Assembly: GCA_963526495.1 (NCBI GenBank)
Contig: CAURNT010000001.1
Coordinates: 56,407-120,406, forward strand
Source of the DNA: CAURNT01 sp963526495
Lineage (GTDB): Bacteria > Fusobacteriota > Fusobacteriia > Fusobacteriales > Leptotrichiaceae
Length of the DNA: 64,000 bases
Direction of reading: 5' to 3'
Shown: piece by piece, positions 26,432 through 33,989 of the stretch
How positions within the stretch are numbered: position 1 is the first letter of the stretch
Layout of the letters: every line of letters starts with the position of its first letter
Program-made: the position numbers and the translations under genes
Notes under the pieces: model-generated
What the model saw: the letters and a program-made list of their open reading frames with translations, nothing else
The model's database searches: none
What the model was told of the DNA's origin: nothing

Positions 26432-27591
26432 ACTCTTTCTTTCCAATTTTTATATTCTTTATACTGTAAATATTCATAATTAATTTGATTTTTTTCTATT
26501 TTACTTATCATATTTTTTTCTAGCGCTATATTCAATAAATTTTCTAATCCTTTATCATCAAAATTATTAAAATATATTCTAAGCAAAATGTAGTATGAAC
26601 GTTTATCATTTTCTCTTAAAACCTTAAAAAGATATTTTTCAGCATATTTGTCCATTCCTTCGTTAAAATATGCAACTCCTAAATTATATCCTCCATCTGA
26701 AGTCATTTCAAGATAATTAGTATATTTTTTTATATTTATTTCATCATTAAAAATTATTGCTAGTTTTAAAGCTTGCATTACTATTCTTGGAGTATATGTT
26801 TTTTCTAGCATAATATTTATAACCTTATATGCCTTTTCTAATTGATTATTCTTTATATATATTTTTTTTAATTCTTCCAAAACATTAATATCTATATTAT
26901 CATTAACAATAGTCAAATCTATATCATCTATATTCAATTTTTCATCATATATATTTTTTAATTTATTAGAATATATATATTCATATATTTTAGATAAATT
27001 ACTTGAAAAAGATTTAATTTTATCAAGATATTTTTTAGATTTTTCTATATCATTTTCATCATAAAACTTATTAAAAACTAATCCATATATTATAATTTTA
27101 TCATTTTCTGACATTTTATCTATATGATGCATATTCAAATTAGAGATCTTATCAGTTTTATTAAATTTTTCATATAAATATATTAAATTTGCCACAAAAT
27201 TTACATCACTATATTGTGTTAAATAATTTATATTTTCTATATATTTAATTGCTGATTCAAAATCATTTTTATTTAAAGCATAACTTAATAATTTTTGATT
27301 TGAATTTATGTTATACCAATTATCTCCAACATGTAAATCTAAAATTTTATTATAATAATCAATAGATTCTTCTATATTATTATCACTATTAGATATTAAA
27401 GCTAAATTATTAAGAACTTTTACAGCAATTTCTTTATTCAAATTTTCATTGCTTAATTTTTTTAATATAATTTTAGCTTTTTTTAATTCCCCATCAGCTA
27501 TAAATTGACTAGCTTTTTGTAGTTCTATATCTGTATTTGAAAATGAAATAATAGAAATTAATAATGAAAAAATAACAAGCAATTTTCTCAT
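26419..27591 (-). CDS. Exported TPR-like repeat protein
   Basis: 390-aa protein with signal peptide MRKLLVIFSLLISIISFSNT (likely cut after about residue 18) and a body of consecutive helix pairs: ASQFIADGELKKAKIILKKL, NNLALISNSDNNIEESIDYY and GYNLGVAYFNEGMDKYAEKY match TPR geometry. Expected periplasmic scaffold or assembly factor; no specific family recognised. It is four bases after dapH. Together with the lipoprotein at 19155-19973 it is the second exported helical-repeat protein inside a diaminopimelate unit. Confidence 0.85.
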   Translation of the reverse strand: MRKLLVIFSLLISIISFSNTDIELQKASQFIADGELKKAKIILKKLSNENLNKEIAVKVLNNLALISNSDNNIEESIDYYNKILDLHVGDNWYNINSNQKLLSYALNKNDFESAIKYIENINYLTQYSDVNFVANLIYLYEKFNKTDKISNLNMHHIDKMSENDKIIIYGLVFNKFYDENDIEKSKKYLDKIKSFSSNLSKIYEYIYSNKLKNIYDEKLNIDDIDLTIVNDNIDINVLEELKKIYIKNNQLEKAYKVINIMLEKTYTPRIVMQALKLAIIFNDEINIKKYTNYLEMTSDGGYNLGVAYFNEGMDKYAEKYLFKVLRENDKRSYYILLRIYFNNFDDKGLENLLNIALEKNMISKIEKNQINYEYLQYKEYKNWKERVGVK

Positions 27592-27595
27592 ATAT

Positions 27596-28288
27596 CTATT
27601 TTCTTAAACCTTCTACAAGCTCTGTTTTAGATTTAGTTTTATCATCTATATTTTTAATTATTTTTGCAGGCATTCCAGCAACCATTACTCCACTAGGAAC
27701 ATTTTCAGTTACTACAGCTCCTGCAGCAACTACTGAACCTTCTCCTATTCTAACACCTTCTAAAACTACAGCATTAGCTCCTATAACTACATTATCTTCA
27801 ACAACAACTGGATCTGCTGAAGGTGGTTCTATAACACCTGCAAGAACTGTCCCTGCACCTATATGACAATTTTTACCTACAGTTGCACGTCCTCCAAGTA
27901 CAACATTCATATCTATCATTGTACCTTCACCAATTTTAGCTCCTATATTTATAACAGACCCCATCATTATTACAGCTTTATCACCTATGCTTACTCTATC
28001 TCTAATTATAGCACCCGGTTCTATTCTTGCATTTATTTTCTTTATATCAAGTAAAGGTATTGCAGAATTTCTTCTATCTACTTCCAAATGATATTTTTCT
28101 ATATTATTTTCTTTTATTAATTTTTCTACTTCATCCAAATCTCCTATAACAAGTTTTAAACTATCTCCAAATATTTGGCATGAATACTCACCTTTTATTT
28201 CAGCATCTGTATACATTTTTACAGGTGTTTTTCTAGTTGAGTTTGAAATATATTCAATAATTTCTTTTGATCTTTCTAATTCTGTCAT
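27596..28288 (-). CDS. dapH: 2,3,4,5-tetrahydropyridine-2,6-dicarboxylate N-acetyltransferase
   Basis: Left-handed beta-helix acyltransferase (hexapeptide repeats IGDKAVIMMGSVINIGAKIG, VGKNCHIGAGTVLAGVIEPP) with the DapH-specific N-terminal domain (RSKEIIEYISNSTRKTPVKMY) and the segment ARIEPGAIIRDRV. The 230-aa length and the EPPSADPVVVEDNVVIGANAVVL block match N-acetyltransferase DapH and not succinyltransferase DapD. With dapA, dapB and dapF this defines the acetylase route to meso-diaminopimelate. It follows a small terminator (28333-28353) after dapB. Confidence 0.94.
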   Translation of the reverse strand: MTELERSKEIIEYISNSTRKTPVKMYTDAEIKGEYSCQIFGDSLKLVIGDLDEVEKLIKENNIEKYHLEVDRRNSAIPLLDIKKINARIEPGAIIRDRVSIGDKAVIMMGSVINIGAKIGEGTMIDMNVVLGGRATVGKNCHIGAGTVLAGVIEPPSADPVVVEDNVVIGANAVVLEGVRIGEGSVVAAGAVVTENVPSGVMVAGMPAKIIKNIDDKTKSKTELVEGLRK

Positions 28289-28332
28289 TTATTTATTCCT
28301 TTCTTTATTTTTTATAAATTCTACCACAAAAA

Positions 28333-28353
28333 ATTCTAAAAAACAATTAGAAT
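28333..28353 (-). terminator. Terminator after dapB
   Basis: ATTCTAA (28333-28339) and TTAGAAT (28347-28353) form a 7-bp stem with a 7-base loop, followed in the minus direction by a run of six T. The stem is AT-rich, so termination before dapH may be partial. Confidence 0.6.
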
Positions 28354-28358
28354 ATGCT

Positions 28359-29075
28359 TTAAATTACTTCACTGATAGAATATAGTCCTTTTTTTAATTT
28401 AATCAATTTTTCTAAAATTGAAATTGCACCATCTGCAAATATTTTTCTTGATAAAGCAGTATGTTTAATTTCAATAATTTCATCTCCTTTGGTAAATATC
28501 ACTTCATGTTCTCCAACAATAGAGCCACCTCTTATAGAATGAACTCCTATCTCATCTTCTCCTCTTTTAACATCATGCCTACCGTATACTCTATTCATTT
28601 TTTTACCTAAACTCTCATCTATAACATCAAGTAAAGTATTGGCTGTTCCACTTGGTGCATCTAATTTTCTATTATGATGCTTTTCAACTAACTCTATATC
28701 AAAATCTTTTAATATTTTAGTTGCATATGCTACTATTTTATTTAAAGCATTAACTCCAAAAGAAGTATTAGTTGCCTTAAGTATCGCAATTTTTTCTGAC
28801 ATATTTTTTATAATCTCATTTTCTTCTTCACTATGTCCAGTAGTCGCTATTAGTATATTTTTATTCTTTTTCATTGCAAATTCTAATAACTCCTTAGTTA
28901 AACTATGATGTGAAAAATCAACTATAACATCAAATTCTTCATTTATCTCATTAAAATCAGAAAAATCTCCATTACCAAATTTATCATATCTTCCTATACA
29001 GATATTTCCACTAGACTTTATCGAATCTAAAACATAATTTGACATTACTCCTGTTCCTATAACTAATATTTTCAT
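28359..29075 (-). CDS. dapB: 4-hydroxy-tetrahydrodipicolinate reductase
   Basis: NAD(P)H-dependent reductase of the lysine/diaminopimelate pathway. Rossmann start MKILVIGTGVMSNYVLD, FSHHSLTKELLEFA, the catalytic motif VEKHHNRKLDAPSGTA and HSIRGGSIVGEHEV. 238 aa. It overlaps the SDR gene by 4 bases, so it is expressed with MATE and SDR genes that have no obvious link to lysine synthesis. Confidence 0.95.
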   Translation of the reverse strand: MKILVIGTGVMSNYVLDSIKSSGNICIGRYDKFGNGDFSDFNEINEEFDVIVDFSHHSLTKELLEFAMKKNKNILIATTGHSEEENEIIKNMSEKIAILKATNTSFGVNALNKIVAYATKILKDFDIELVEKHHNRKLDAPSGTANTLLDVIDESLGKKMNRVYGRHDVKRGEDEIGVHSIRGGSIVGEHEVIFTKGDEIIEIKHTALSRKIFADGAISILEKLIKLKKGLYSISEVI

Positions 29076-29839
29076 TTATTTTTCCTTTCTTGTGCCTTAT
29101 TAACAAAATACAACATAATATTTATTGGTAGTATATTTGACATAAAAACTGCAATTTTATTAGTCCATCCCGGTATTATTAATTTTTTATTTAAATTATT
29201 CAAAGTATATCTTGCAACATAATCTGAACTATTACTTTCAAAACTTTTATCTAATCCACTATTTTTGATATTAGCCATTTTCCTAAAACCAGTATTAGTT
29301 GGTCCTGGTGCAAGTATAGAAACTCTAATATTAGTTTTTTGCAATTCAAAATTAAGCGCTCTTGAAAATGAAGTTACAAAAGCTTTACTTGCATAATATA
29401 CTGCCATCCAAGGACCTGGCATAAAACTAGCAATAGATGAAACATTTAATATATATCCTTCATTATATTTTTTCATATCTTCAAGATAATTTCTAGTCAT
29501 AGTAATTAATCCTGAAATATTTAAATTTATCATATCTATATTTTTTTTATTATCACTATCAGCAAATAAACTATAATCACCAAATCCTGCATTATTAATT
29601 AATTTATAAACAAATATATTCATATCTTTAGTTTGCTTATAAACAGCATTAACTTGATTTATATCTGATAAATCAGCTTTAATAATTACTGTTTCAGGAA
29701 ATTCTTTTTTAAATTCTTGAAGTATTTCTATTCTTCTTGCAACAAGTATTAACTTTTCCCCTTTTTTTGCAAATTCATAAGCTAAACTTTTACCTATACC
29801 AGAACTTGCCCCAGTTATTAATATATATTTATTATTCAT
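29072..29839 (-). CDS. Short-chain dehydrogenase/reductase
   Basis: 255-aa SDR with cofactor motif TGASSGIGKSLAYEF (residues about 8-22), ILVARR, NNAGFGDY, and catalytic Ser-Tyr-Lys in NVSSIASFM and YYASKAF. A hydrophobic C-terminal stretch (FMSNILPINIMLYFVNK) is typical of the DltE/YdfG-like long-tailed members. A start at 29839 is favoured over the GTG at 29851, which lies too close to GGAGGA. Substrate not predictable. It overlaps the MATE gene end by 8 bases. Confidence 0.88.
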   Translation of the reverse strand: MNNKYILITGASSGIGKSLAYEFAKKGEKLILVARRIEILQEFKKEFPETVIIKADLSDINQVNAVYKQTKDMNIFVYKLINNAGFGDYSLFADSDNKKNIDMINLNISGLITMTRNYLEDMKKYNEGYILNVSSIASFMPGPWMAVYYASKAFVTSFSRALNFELQKTNIRVSILAPGPTNTGFRKMANIKNSGLDKSFESNSSDYVARYTLNNLNKKLIIPGWTNKIAVFMSNILPINIMLYFVNKAQERKNK

Positions 29840-31187
29840 AGTGTATTTCACTCCTCCAACTACTTTTAGTTACTATTATATAGAAAATTATCGCAGTCAT
29901 AAAATTAGAAAAAAGATTACCATAAAATACAGAATAATAACTAAATATACTATGTGTTAAAACTATAAAGAAATACCTAAATACCCACACTCTTAGAAAT
30001 GTCATAATTAATGGATATACATTTCTTCCTAATGCGTTATATACAGATTGACACATCATAAATACAGTATATGCAAATGCTGAATAAGTATAATAATTTA
30101 GTGCATCCATTGCTATTTTTTCAACACTTAAACTAGGTTTAAACATCATAACTATATACTGAGAGTTAGGTATTATTAGTAAAACTAATATTAATGCAAC
30201 TATATTACCTATAAGTAGTCCTTTTCTAAAAATTTTTTTAGATTTTTCAACATTACCTACCCCTATATTCATACTTATCATAGTTGTGACTGTAGTTGCA
30301 ACACAAGTTGGCATTGTAAAACATATTCCATTAATTTGAGAAGCTATTGCAAGTCCAGCAAGTACATCTGCTCCATATATTACAACTTCTCTATTTATTA
30401 AAAAGAATCCAAGATTTATTCCCATATAAGTCATCATAGATGGTATTGATAATCTTATAACCTCTTTTAAAAATTTATAATCAAATTTAATCTCTTTAAT
30501 ATTTAATTTAAACTTATATTCACGTATAAATAAATCATAATACATCCATATACCTGTTAATATATATGAACTAAGTGAAGCCATTATCGAACCATATATA
30601 CCTAAATTAAATACAAGTAAATATATGGTATTAAATATTAACTTTAGTATCAATAATACTACCATTCTATAAAAAGAAGATTCTGGTTCGCCTATTGCAC
30701 TTTTAATTGAATTAAAAATAGATGCCATAAATTGAAAAGGTATAATCATAGAACTTAAAGAAAAATATATTAATGCATACGTTTTAAGTCTATTATCATT
30801 TGGAACAAAAAATTGTGCTGCAAAAATAGCTATAGGTATTAAACATATACCTATAAATAACCCAAAAAATAATATCTCTAAAGAACGTTTTTTTACCCCT
30901 ACCACATCGTCCTTACCATTTAGTTGACCAATTATAGACATAGCTACTACCCCTAATCCTTGGGATAAGGAAATTAAAATATTAATAGCCGGTTGTACAT
31001 ATGAAATTGCCGCTCCTACATCTGTTCCTAGTTTTATATTAAGAAATAAGGAATCTGAAAATGGAATTAAAGTTTGCACTATTGCCATCATAAATGTTGG
31101 TATTGTTAAAAAAAGTATGGATTTAACAATATCACCATTTAATATCATTTCTCTTCTTTCATCTAAATTTGTTTTAAATAAATTCAT
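29832..31187 (-). CDS. MATE family efflux transporter
   Basis: 451-aa polytopic membrane protein with about 12 predicted helices. Family features: NGDIVKSILFLTIPTFMMA at the N-terminus, the internal repeat with VVAMSIIGQLNGKDD, and IASQINGICFTMPTCVATTVTTMIS in the second half. Probably a cation-coupled drug or toxic-compound exporter of the NorM/DinF superfamily. First gene of the MATE-SDR-dapB unit; the crr terminator lies just upstream. Confidence 0.9.
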   Translation of the reverse strand: MNLFKTNLDERREMILNGDIVKSILFLTIPTFMMAIVQTLIPFSDSLFLNIKLGTDVGAAISYVQPAINILISLSQGLGVVAMSIIGQLNGKDDVVGVKKRSLEILFFGLFIGICLIPIAIFAAQFFVPNDNRLKTYALIYFSLSSMIIPFQFMASIFNSIKSAIGEPESSFYRMVVLLILKLIFNTIYLLVFNLGIYGSIMASLSSYILTGIWMYYDLFIREYKFKLNIKEIKFDYKFLKEVIRLSIPSMMTYMGINLGFFLINREVVIYGADVLAGLAIASQINGICFTMPTCVATTVTTMISMNIGVGNVEKSKKIFRKGLLIGNIVALILVLLIIPNSQYIVMMFKPSLSVEKIAMDALNYYTYSAFAYTVFMMCQSVYNALGRNVYPLIMTFLRVWVFRYFFIVLTHSIFSYYSVFYGNLFSNFMTAIIFYIIVTKSSWRSEIHYE

Positions 31188-31207
31188 ATCACATCTTTCT
31201 ATTTAAG

Positions 31208-31235
31208 AAAAGCATATGCCTTAACATATGCTTTT
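31208..31235 (-). terminator. Terminator of crr
   Basis: AAAAGCATATG (31208-31218) and CATATGCTTTT (31225-31235) pair over 11 bp with a 6-base loop, about 20 bases past the crr stop. A TTTT run closes the stem in the minus direction. Confidence 0.8.
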
Positions 31236-31256
31236 AAACTTAATCTAATACTTTTA

Positions 31257-31772
31257 TTATTTTTCTACAACTATTATTTCTGTACTTCCAGCAACACTCT
31301 TACCTGGAACTAAAGATTCAACATTTTTAAAATCGTCAGGTTCAAGTACAACTACTGGTGTAACAACAGAATCAGCATTAGCCTTTAAAAAGTCTAAATC
31401 ATACTTAACTATTGGATCTCCAGCATTTACTTTGTCTCCTTCTTTAGCAACTGCTTCAAATCCTTCTCCATTTAATTTAACAGTATTTAATCCAAAATGT
31501 GTTAATACTTGTATTCCATCTTCAGTTTCAACAACAAAAGCATGTTTAGTTTCAAATAATTGTATTATTGTCCCACTTACAGGAGCACTAACAACTCCAC
31601 TTTCTTCTGGAACTACTCCAACACCTTTACCTAACATTTCTTCTGCAAATGTTGGGTCAGGCACTTCACTTAAAGGTATAACAGTTCCATTTAAAGGTGA
31701 AACTATTTTAACCACTACTGGAGTTTGTTCTACTTCTTTTTTCTTACCTAATAAAAAATCAAAAAATCCCAT
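31257..31772 (-). CDS. crr: PTS glucose-type EIIA component (Crr-like)
   Basis: Soluble EIIA(Glc) domain that passes phosphate from HPr to a glucose-class EIIB. The active-site histidine lies in VLTHFGLNTVKL; VSPLNGTVIPLSEVPD and FAEEMLGKGVGVVPE are the usual N-terminal blocks. The canonical start is MGFFDFLLGKKK at 31772 (171 aa). The only good Shine-Dalgarno (AAAGGAG) lies instead ahead of an in-frame ATG at 31799, which would add MISIILFRN. That ATG sits inside a perfect inverted repeat (31783-31802), so start use may be regulated. No EIIBC is adjacent; the EIICB at 47380-48996 is the likely partner. Confidence 0.93.
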   Translation of the reverse strand: MGFFDFLLGKKKEVEQTPVVVKIVSPLNGTVIPLSEVPDPTFAEEMLGKGVGVVPEESGVVSAPVSGTIIQLFETKHAFVVETEDGIQVLTHFGLNTVKLNGEGFEAVAKEGDKVNAGDPIVKYDLDFLKANADSVVTPVVVLEPDDFKNVESLVPGKSVAGSTEIIVVEK

Positions 31773-31782
31773 ATTTCTAAAC

Positions 31783-31802
31783 AGTATGATTGAAATCATA
31801 CT
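31783..31802 (-). repeat. Inverted repeat over the upstream crr start codon
   Basis: AGTATGAT (31783-31790) and ATCATACT (31795-31802) pair over 8 bp with loop TGAA. It covers the in-frame ATG at 31799, directly after AAAGGAG, and so could modulate access to the Shine-Dalgarno. Confidence 0.5.
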
Positions 31803-31832
31803 CTCCTTTCTAAAATTTATTTTTATATATTA

Positions 31833-31861
31833 AGTATATCATAGAAATATATAAAATTCAA
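31833..31861 (-). promoter_or_regulatory. Promoter of crr
   Basis: Minus strand TTGAAT (31856-31861), 17-base spacer, TATACT (31833-31838). The surrounding 50 bases (31835-31884) match 47221-47270 at 42 of 50 positions, with the same strand and spacing. Confidence 0.75.
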
Positions 31862-31904
31862 AAAATATTTTGTGTTTATTTACAGTATAAAACTAATATA
31901 TATC

Positions 31905-31933
31905 TTGAAAAAAAATTTTATATAAGCTATACT
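31905..31933 (+). promoter_or_regulatory. Promoter of the 72-aa orphan gene
   Basis: TTGAAA (31905-31910), 17-base spacer, TATACT (31928-31933), 54 bases ahead of the ATG at 31988. Confidence 0.7.
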
Positions 31934-31950
31934 TTAGATATATCACTTAT

Positions 31951-31974
31951 AATTAGTAAATCAATTTACTAATT
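31951..31974 (+). repeat. Perfect 10-bp inverted repeat beside a ribosome site
   Basis: AATTAGTAAA (31951-31960) and TTTACTAATT (31965-31974) with a 4-base loop, directly before GGAAGG of the 72-aa gene. It could be an operator or an mRNA leader hairpin. Confidence 0.55.
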
Positions 31975-31987
31975 GGAAGGAGTAAAA

Positions 31988-32206
31988 ATGATAAAAATAG
32001 AAAAAATAAATAGTATAATTGGGTTATGTGGTAGATATATTAGGAATGAAAAAACAAATAGAGTTATTAAAATTGAATCTATAAATATAACATCATATAC
32101 TCATAATACTGAAAATAAATATTTTTTATCAGATAAAGACTCTGTAGTTATTAGTGGAACAGAACACGAAATAATCATTGCTTTATTAGGATGGACTTTA
32201 GTATAA
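31988..32206 (+). CDS. 72-aa protein of unknown function
   Basis: Starts MIKIEKINSIIGLCGRYI; the ATG at 31988 follows GGAAGGAG, better than the upstream in-frame ATG at 31973. The sequence is beta-rich with alternating Ile/Lys and a hydrophobic end (EIIIALLGWTLV). No signal peptide and no recognised family. It has its own promoter and a palindromic leader and is followed by the purine permease with a separate promoter, so it looks monocistronic. Confidence 0.7.
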   Translation: MIKIEKINSIIGLCGRYIRNEKTNRVIKIESINITSYTHNTENKYFLSDKDSVVISGTEHEIIIALLGWTLV

Positions 32207-32244
32207 ATTTAATTAAAAAAAATAAAAAAATATCAATAAATATG

Positions 32245-32273
32245 TTGATTTTTGTTTGAAATAATGATAAAAT
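32245..32273 (+). promoter_or_regulatory. Promoter of the ykkC-NCS2 permease transcript
   Basis: TTGATT (32245-32250), 17-base spacer, TAAAAT (32268-32273). Transcription would begin about 32280, just upstream of the riboswitch. Confidence 0.6.
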
Positions 32274-32317
32274 AAATTAGATTTAAATATTAACAAATAT
32301 AAATAAACTCTATAAGA

Positions 32318-32452
32318 GAAAGAGTGTTTAGGGTTCCGAAGATATTATCTTGCTGGTCCAAGCAACACTGGTACTTGTAAAAGTATTACACCATAGGGAC
32401 AAAAGCCCAGGAGGTAGGTTTCACTTAAAAGCCTACTTTTCTGGGCTTTGTT
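32318..32452 (+). ncRNA. ykkC-family riboswitch
   Basis: The leader of the purine permease contains the conserved ykkC blocks in order: AGGGTTCCG (32330-32338), CTGGTCC (32353-32359), ACACC (about 32388-32392), then GGGACAAAAGCCC with AGGAGG (32396-32413). The last block overlaps the 5' arm of a rho-independent terminator, so ligand binding should prevent termination (an ON switch), as known for this class. Known ykkC ligands are guanidine (type 1) and ppGpp, PRPP or nucleoside diphosphates (type 2 variants). With a purine permease downstream, a type 2 ligand such as PRPP is more likely than guanidine, but the subtype was not resolved by eye. Confidence 0.85.
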
Positions 32453-32456
32453 TATT
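32402..32456 (+). terminator. Riboswitch-controlled terminator
   Basis: AAAGCCCAG (32402-32410) pairs with CTGGGCTTT (32441-32449), with an inner GTAGG/CCTAC stem (32414-32418, 32432-32436). A T-rich run follows. The 5' arm is part of the ykkC core, so the two folds exclude each other. Confidence 0.85.
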
Positions 32457-32487
32457 TTGAAATTCAATCTTAGGAGGTACTTTAGTT

Positions 32488-33846
32488 ATGTTAAGTTATT
32501 TTAAACTTAAAGAACACGGAACAGATTTAAAATCTGAATTTTTAGGAGGATTAACTACATTCCTAACAATGGCATATATTTTAGGAGTTAATGCAAGTAT
32601 TTTAGGTAGTGCAGGGCTAACACCTGGATCTGTATTTTTTGCAACAGCTATATCATCAGCTGTAGCTACTATTTTCATGGGAATTTATGCAAATGCACCT
32701 ATAGCACTTGCACCTGGTATGGGACTTAATGCATTCTTTACATATACGGTTGTACTAGGTTCTGGATATACACCTGCTGAAGCATTGGCTATGGTATTTG
32801 TATCAGGTTTAATATTCCTTACCATTTCTGTTTTAGGACTTAGAAAACTAATTGTTGATTCTATTCCTACAAGTTTAAAAAAATCAATTGGAGCTGCTAT
32901 AGGATTCTTTATAGCATTTATAGGTCTTAATAAGTTAGGGATAATTATTGCAAACCCAGCTACTTATGTAACACTTGGATCTTTCAAAAATCCCACTGTA
33001 TTATTAGGAGTATTCGGATTAATCTTAACATTAATATTAATGACTTTAGAAATTAGATCTGCAGCATTTCTTGGATTACTAGCAACAGCTATTTTAGGTA
33101 TAGTATTAGGATTATCAGGTGTTTCTGGTATGCCTACTTTACCTAATGGAATAATTAGTTTATCATTTGACACTTCTAGTGTAGGACTATTTTTAAGTGG
33201 ATTAGGGAGTATATTAACTAAACCAGAAAGTATAGTTATAATATTTACTATGTTATTTGTTGATTTTTTTGATACAGCTGGTACTTTAATAGCAGTTATA
33301 GACAAAATAAAAGGATTAGTAAAAAGTGAACATCCTGAATTAGAAGTTGATTATAACATAGATAAAATGTTCTATTCTGATGCATTAGGTACTGTAGTTG
33401 GAGCTACTTTAGGAACTTCAAATGTAACTAGTTTTGTTGAATCTTCAAGTGGTGTTGCTGCTGGAGGAAGAACTGGATTATCTTCAGTAATTGTTGGAAT
33501 ATTATTTTTACTTTCAACATTATTCTCTCCATTATTATCTGTCGTAGATTCTATTGCTGTAAATGATACACTATTTTTATCTCCAGTTGTTGCACCAACT
33601 TTAGTAATAGTTGGAGTTCTAATGGCTACTCAATTATCTAATGTTGATTGGCATGATTTTAGAGCAGCTGCTTCAGGATTTGCAACAATAATAATAATGG
33701 TTTTATCTTATTCTATAGCTAATGGTATAGCTGCAGGATTTATAGTTTATGTAATAACAAATATATTTAGCAAAGAAAAGAAAAAATTACCTGCTATTAT
33801 ATGGGTTTTATTTGTGATTTTCTTATTACACTTTGCTTTAGTTTAA
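32488..33846 (+). CDS. NCS2 family purine permease (AzgA/GhxP-like)
   Basis: 452-aa membrane protein with about 12-14 helices. Typical start FKLKEHGTDLKSEFLGGLTTF, then TMAYILGVNASIL, APGMGLNAFFTYTVV, TMLFVDFFDTAGTLIA and GTSNVTSFVESSSGVAAGGRTGL, all hallmarks of the adenine/guanine/hypoxanthine subgroup of NCS2. Proton-coupled uptake of purine bases is expected, feeding hpt. TTAGGAGGT precedes the ATG. Expression is under the ykkC riboswitch, and a strong terminator follows. Confidence 0.94.
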   Translation: MLSYFKLKEHGTDLKSEFLGGLTTFLTMAYILGVNASILGSAGLTPGSVFFATAISSAVATIFMGIYANAPIALAPGMGLNAFFTYTVVLGSGYTPAEALAMVFVSGLIFLTISVLGLRKLIVDSIPTSLKKSIGAAIGFFIAFIGLNKLGIIIANPATYVTLGSFKNPTVLLGVFGLILTLILMTLEIRSAAFLGLLATAILGIVLGLSGVSGMPTLPNGIISLSFDTSSVGLFLSGLGSILTKPESIVIIFTMLFVDFFDTAGTLIAVIDKIKGLVKSEHPELEVDYNIDKMFYSDALGTVVGATLGTSNVTSFVESSSGVAAGGRTGLSSVIVGILFLLSTLFSPLLSVVDSIAVNDTLFLSPVVAPTLVIVGVLMATQLSNVDWHDFRAAASGFATIIIMVLSYSIANGIAAGFIVYVITNIFSKEKKKLPAIIWVLFVIFLLHFALV

Positions 33847-33863
33847 TAATAAATAACCTATTA

Positions 33864-33886
33864 TAGAGGAGTTAACCACTCCTCTA
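33864..33886 (+). terminator. Terminator of the purine permease
   Basis: TAGAGGAGT (33864-33872) and ACTCCTCTA (33878-33886), a 9-bp stem with a 5-base loop, followed by TTTTTAATT. Confidence 0.85.
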
Positions 33887-33989
33887 TTTTTAATTATTCT
33901 AAACTAATTTTTTTTATTTGATTATAACTATTTAAAAAAAACATTTTATATGGTATTATTAGTTATATAAAATAGAAAGAGGTCAAATT

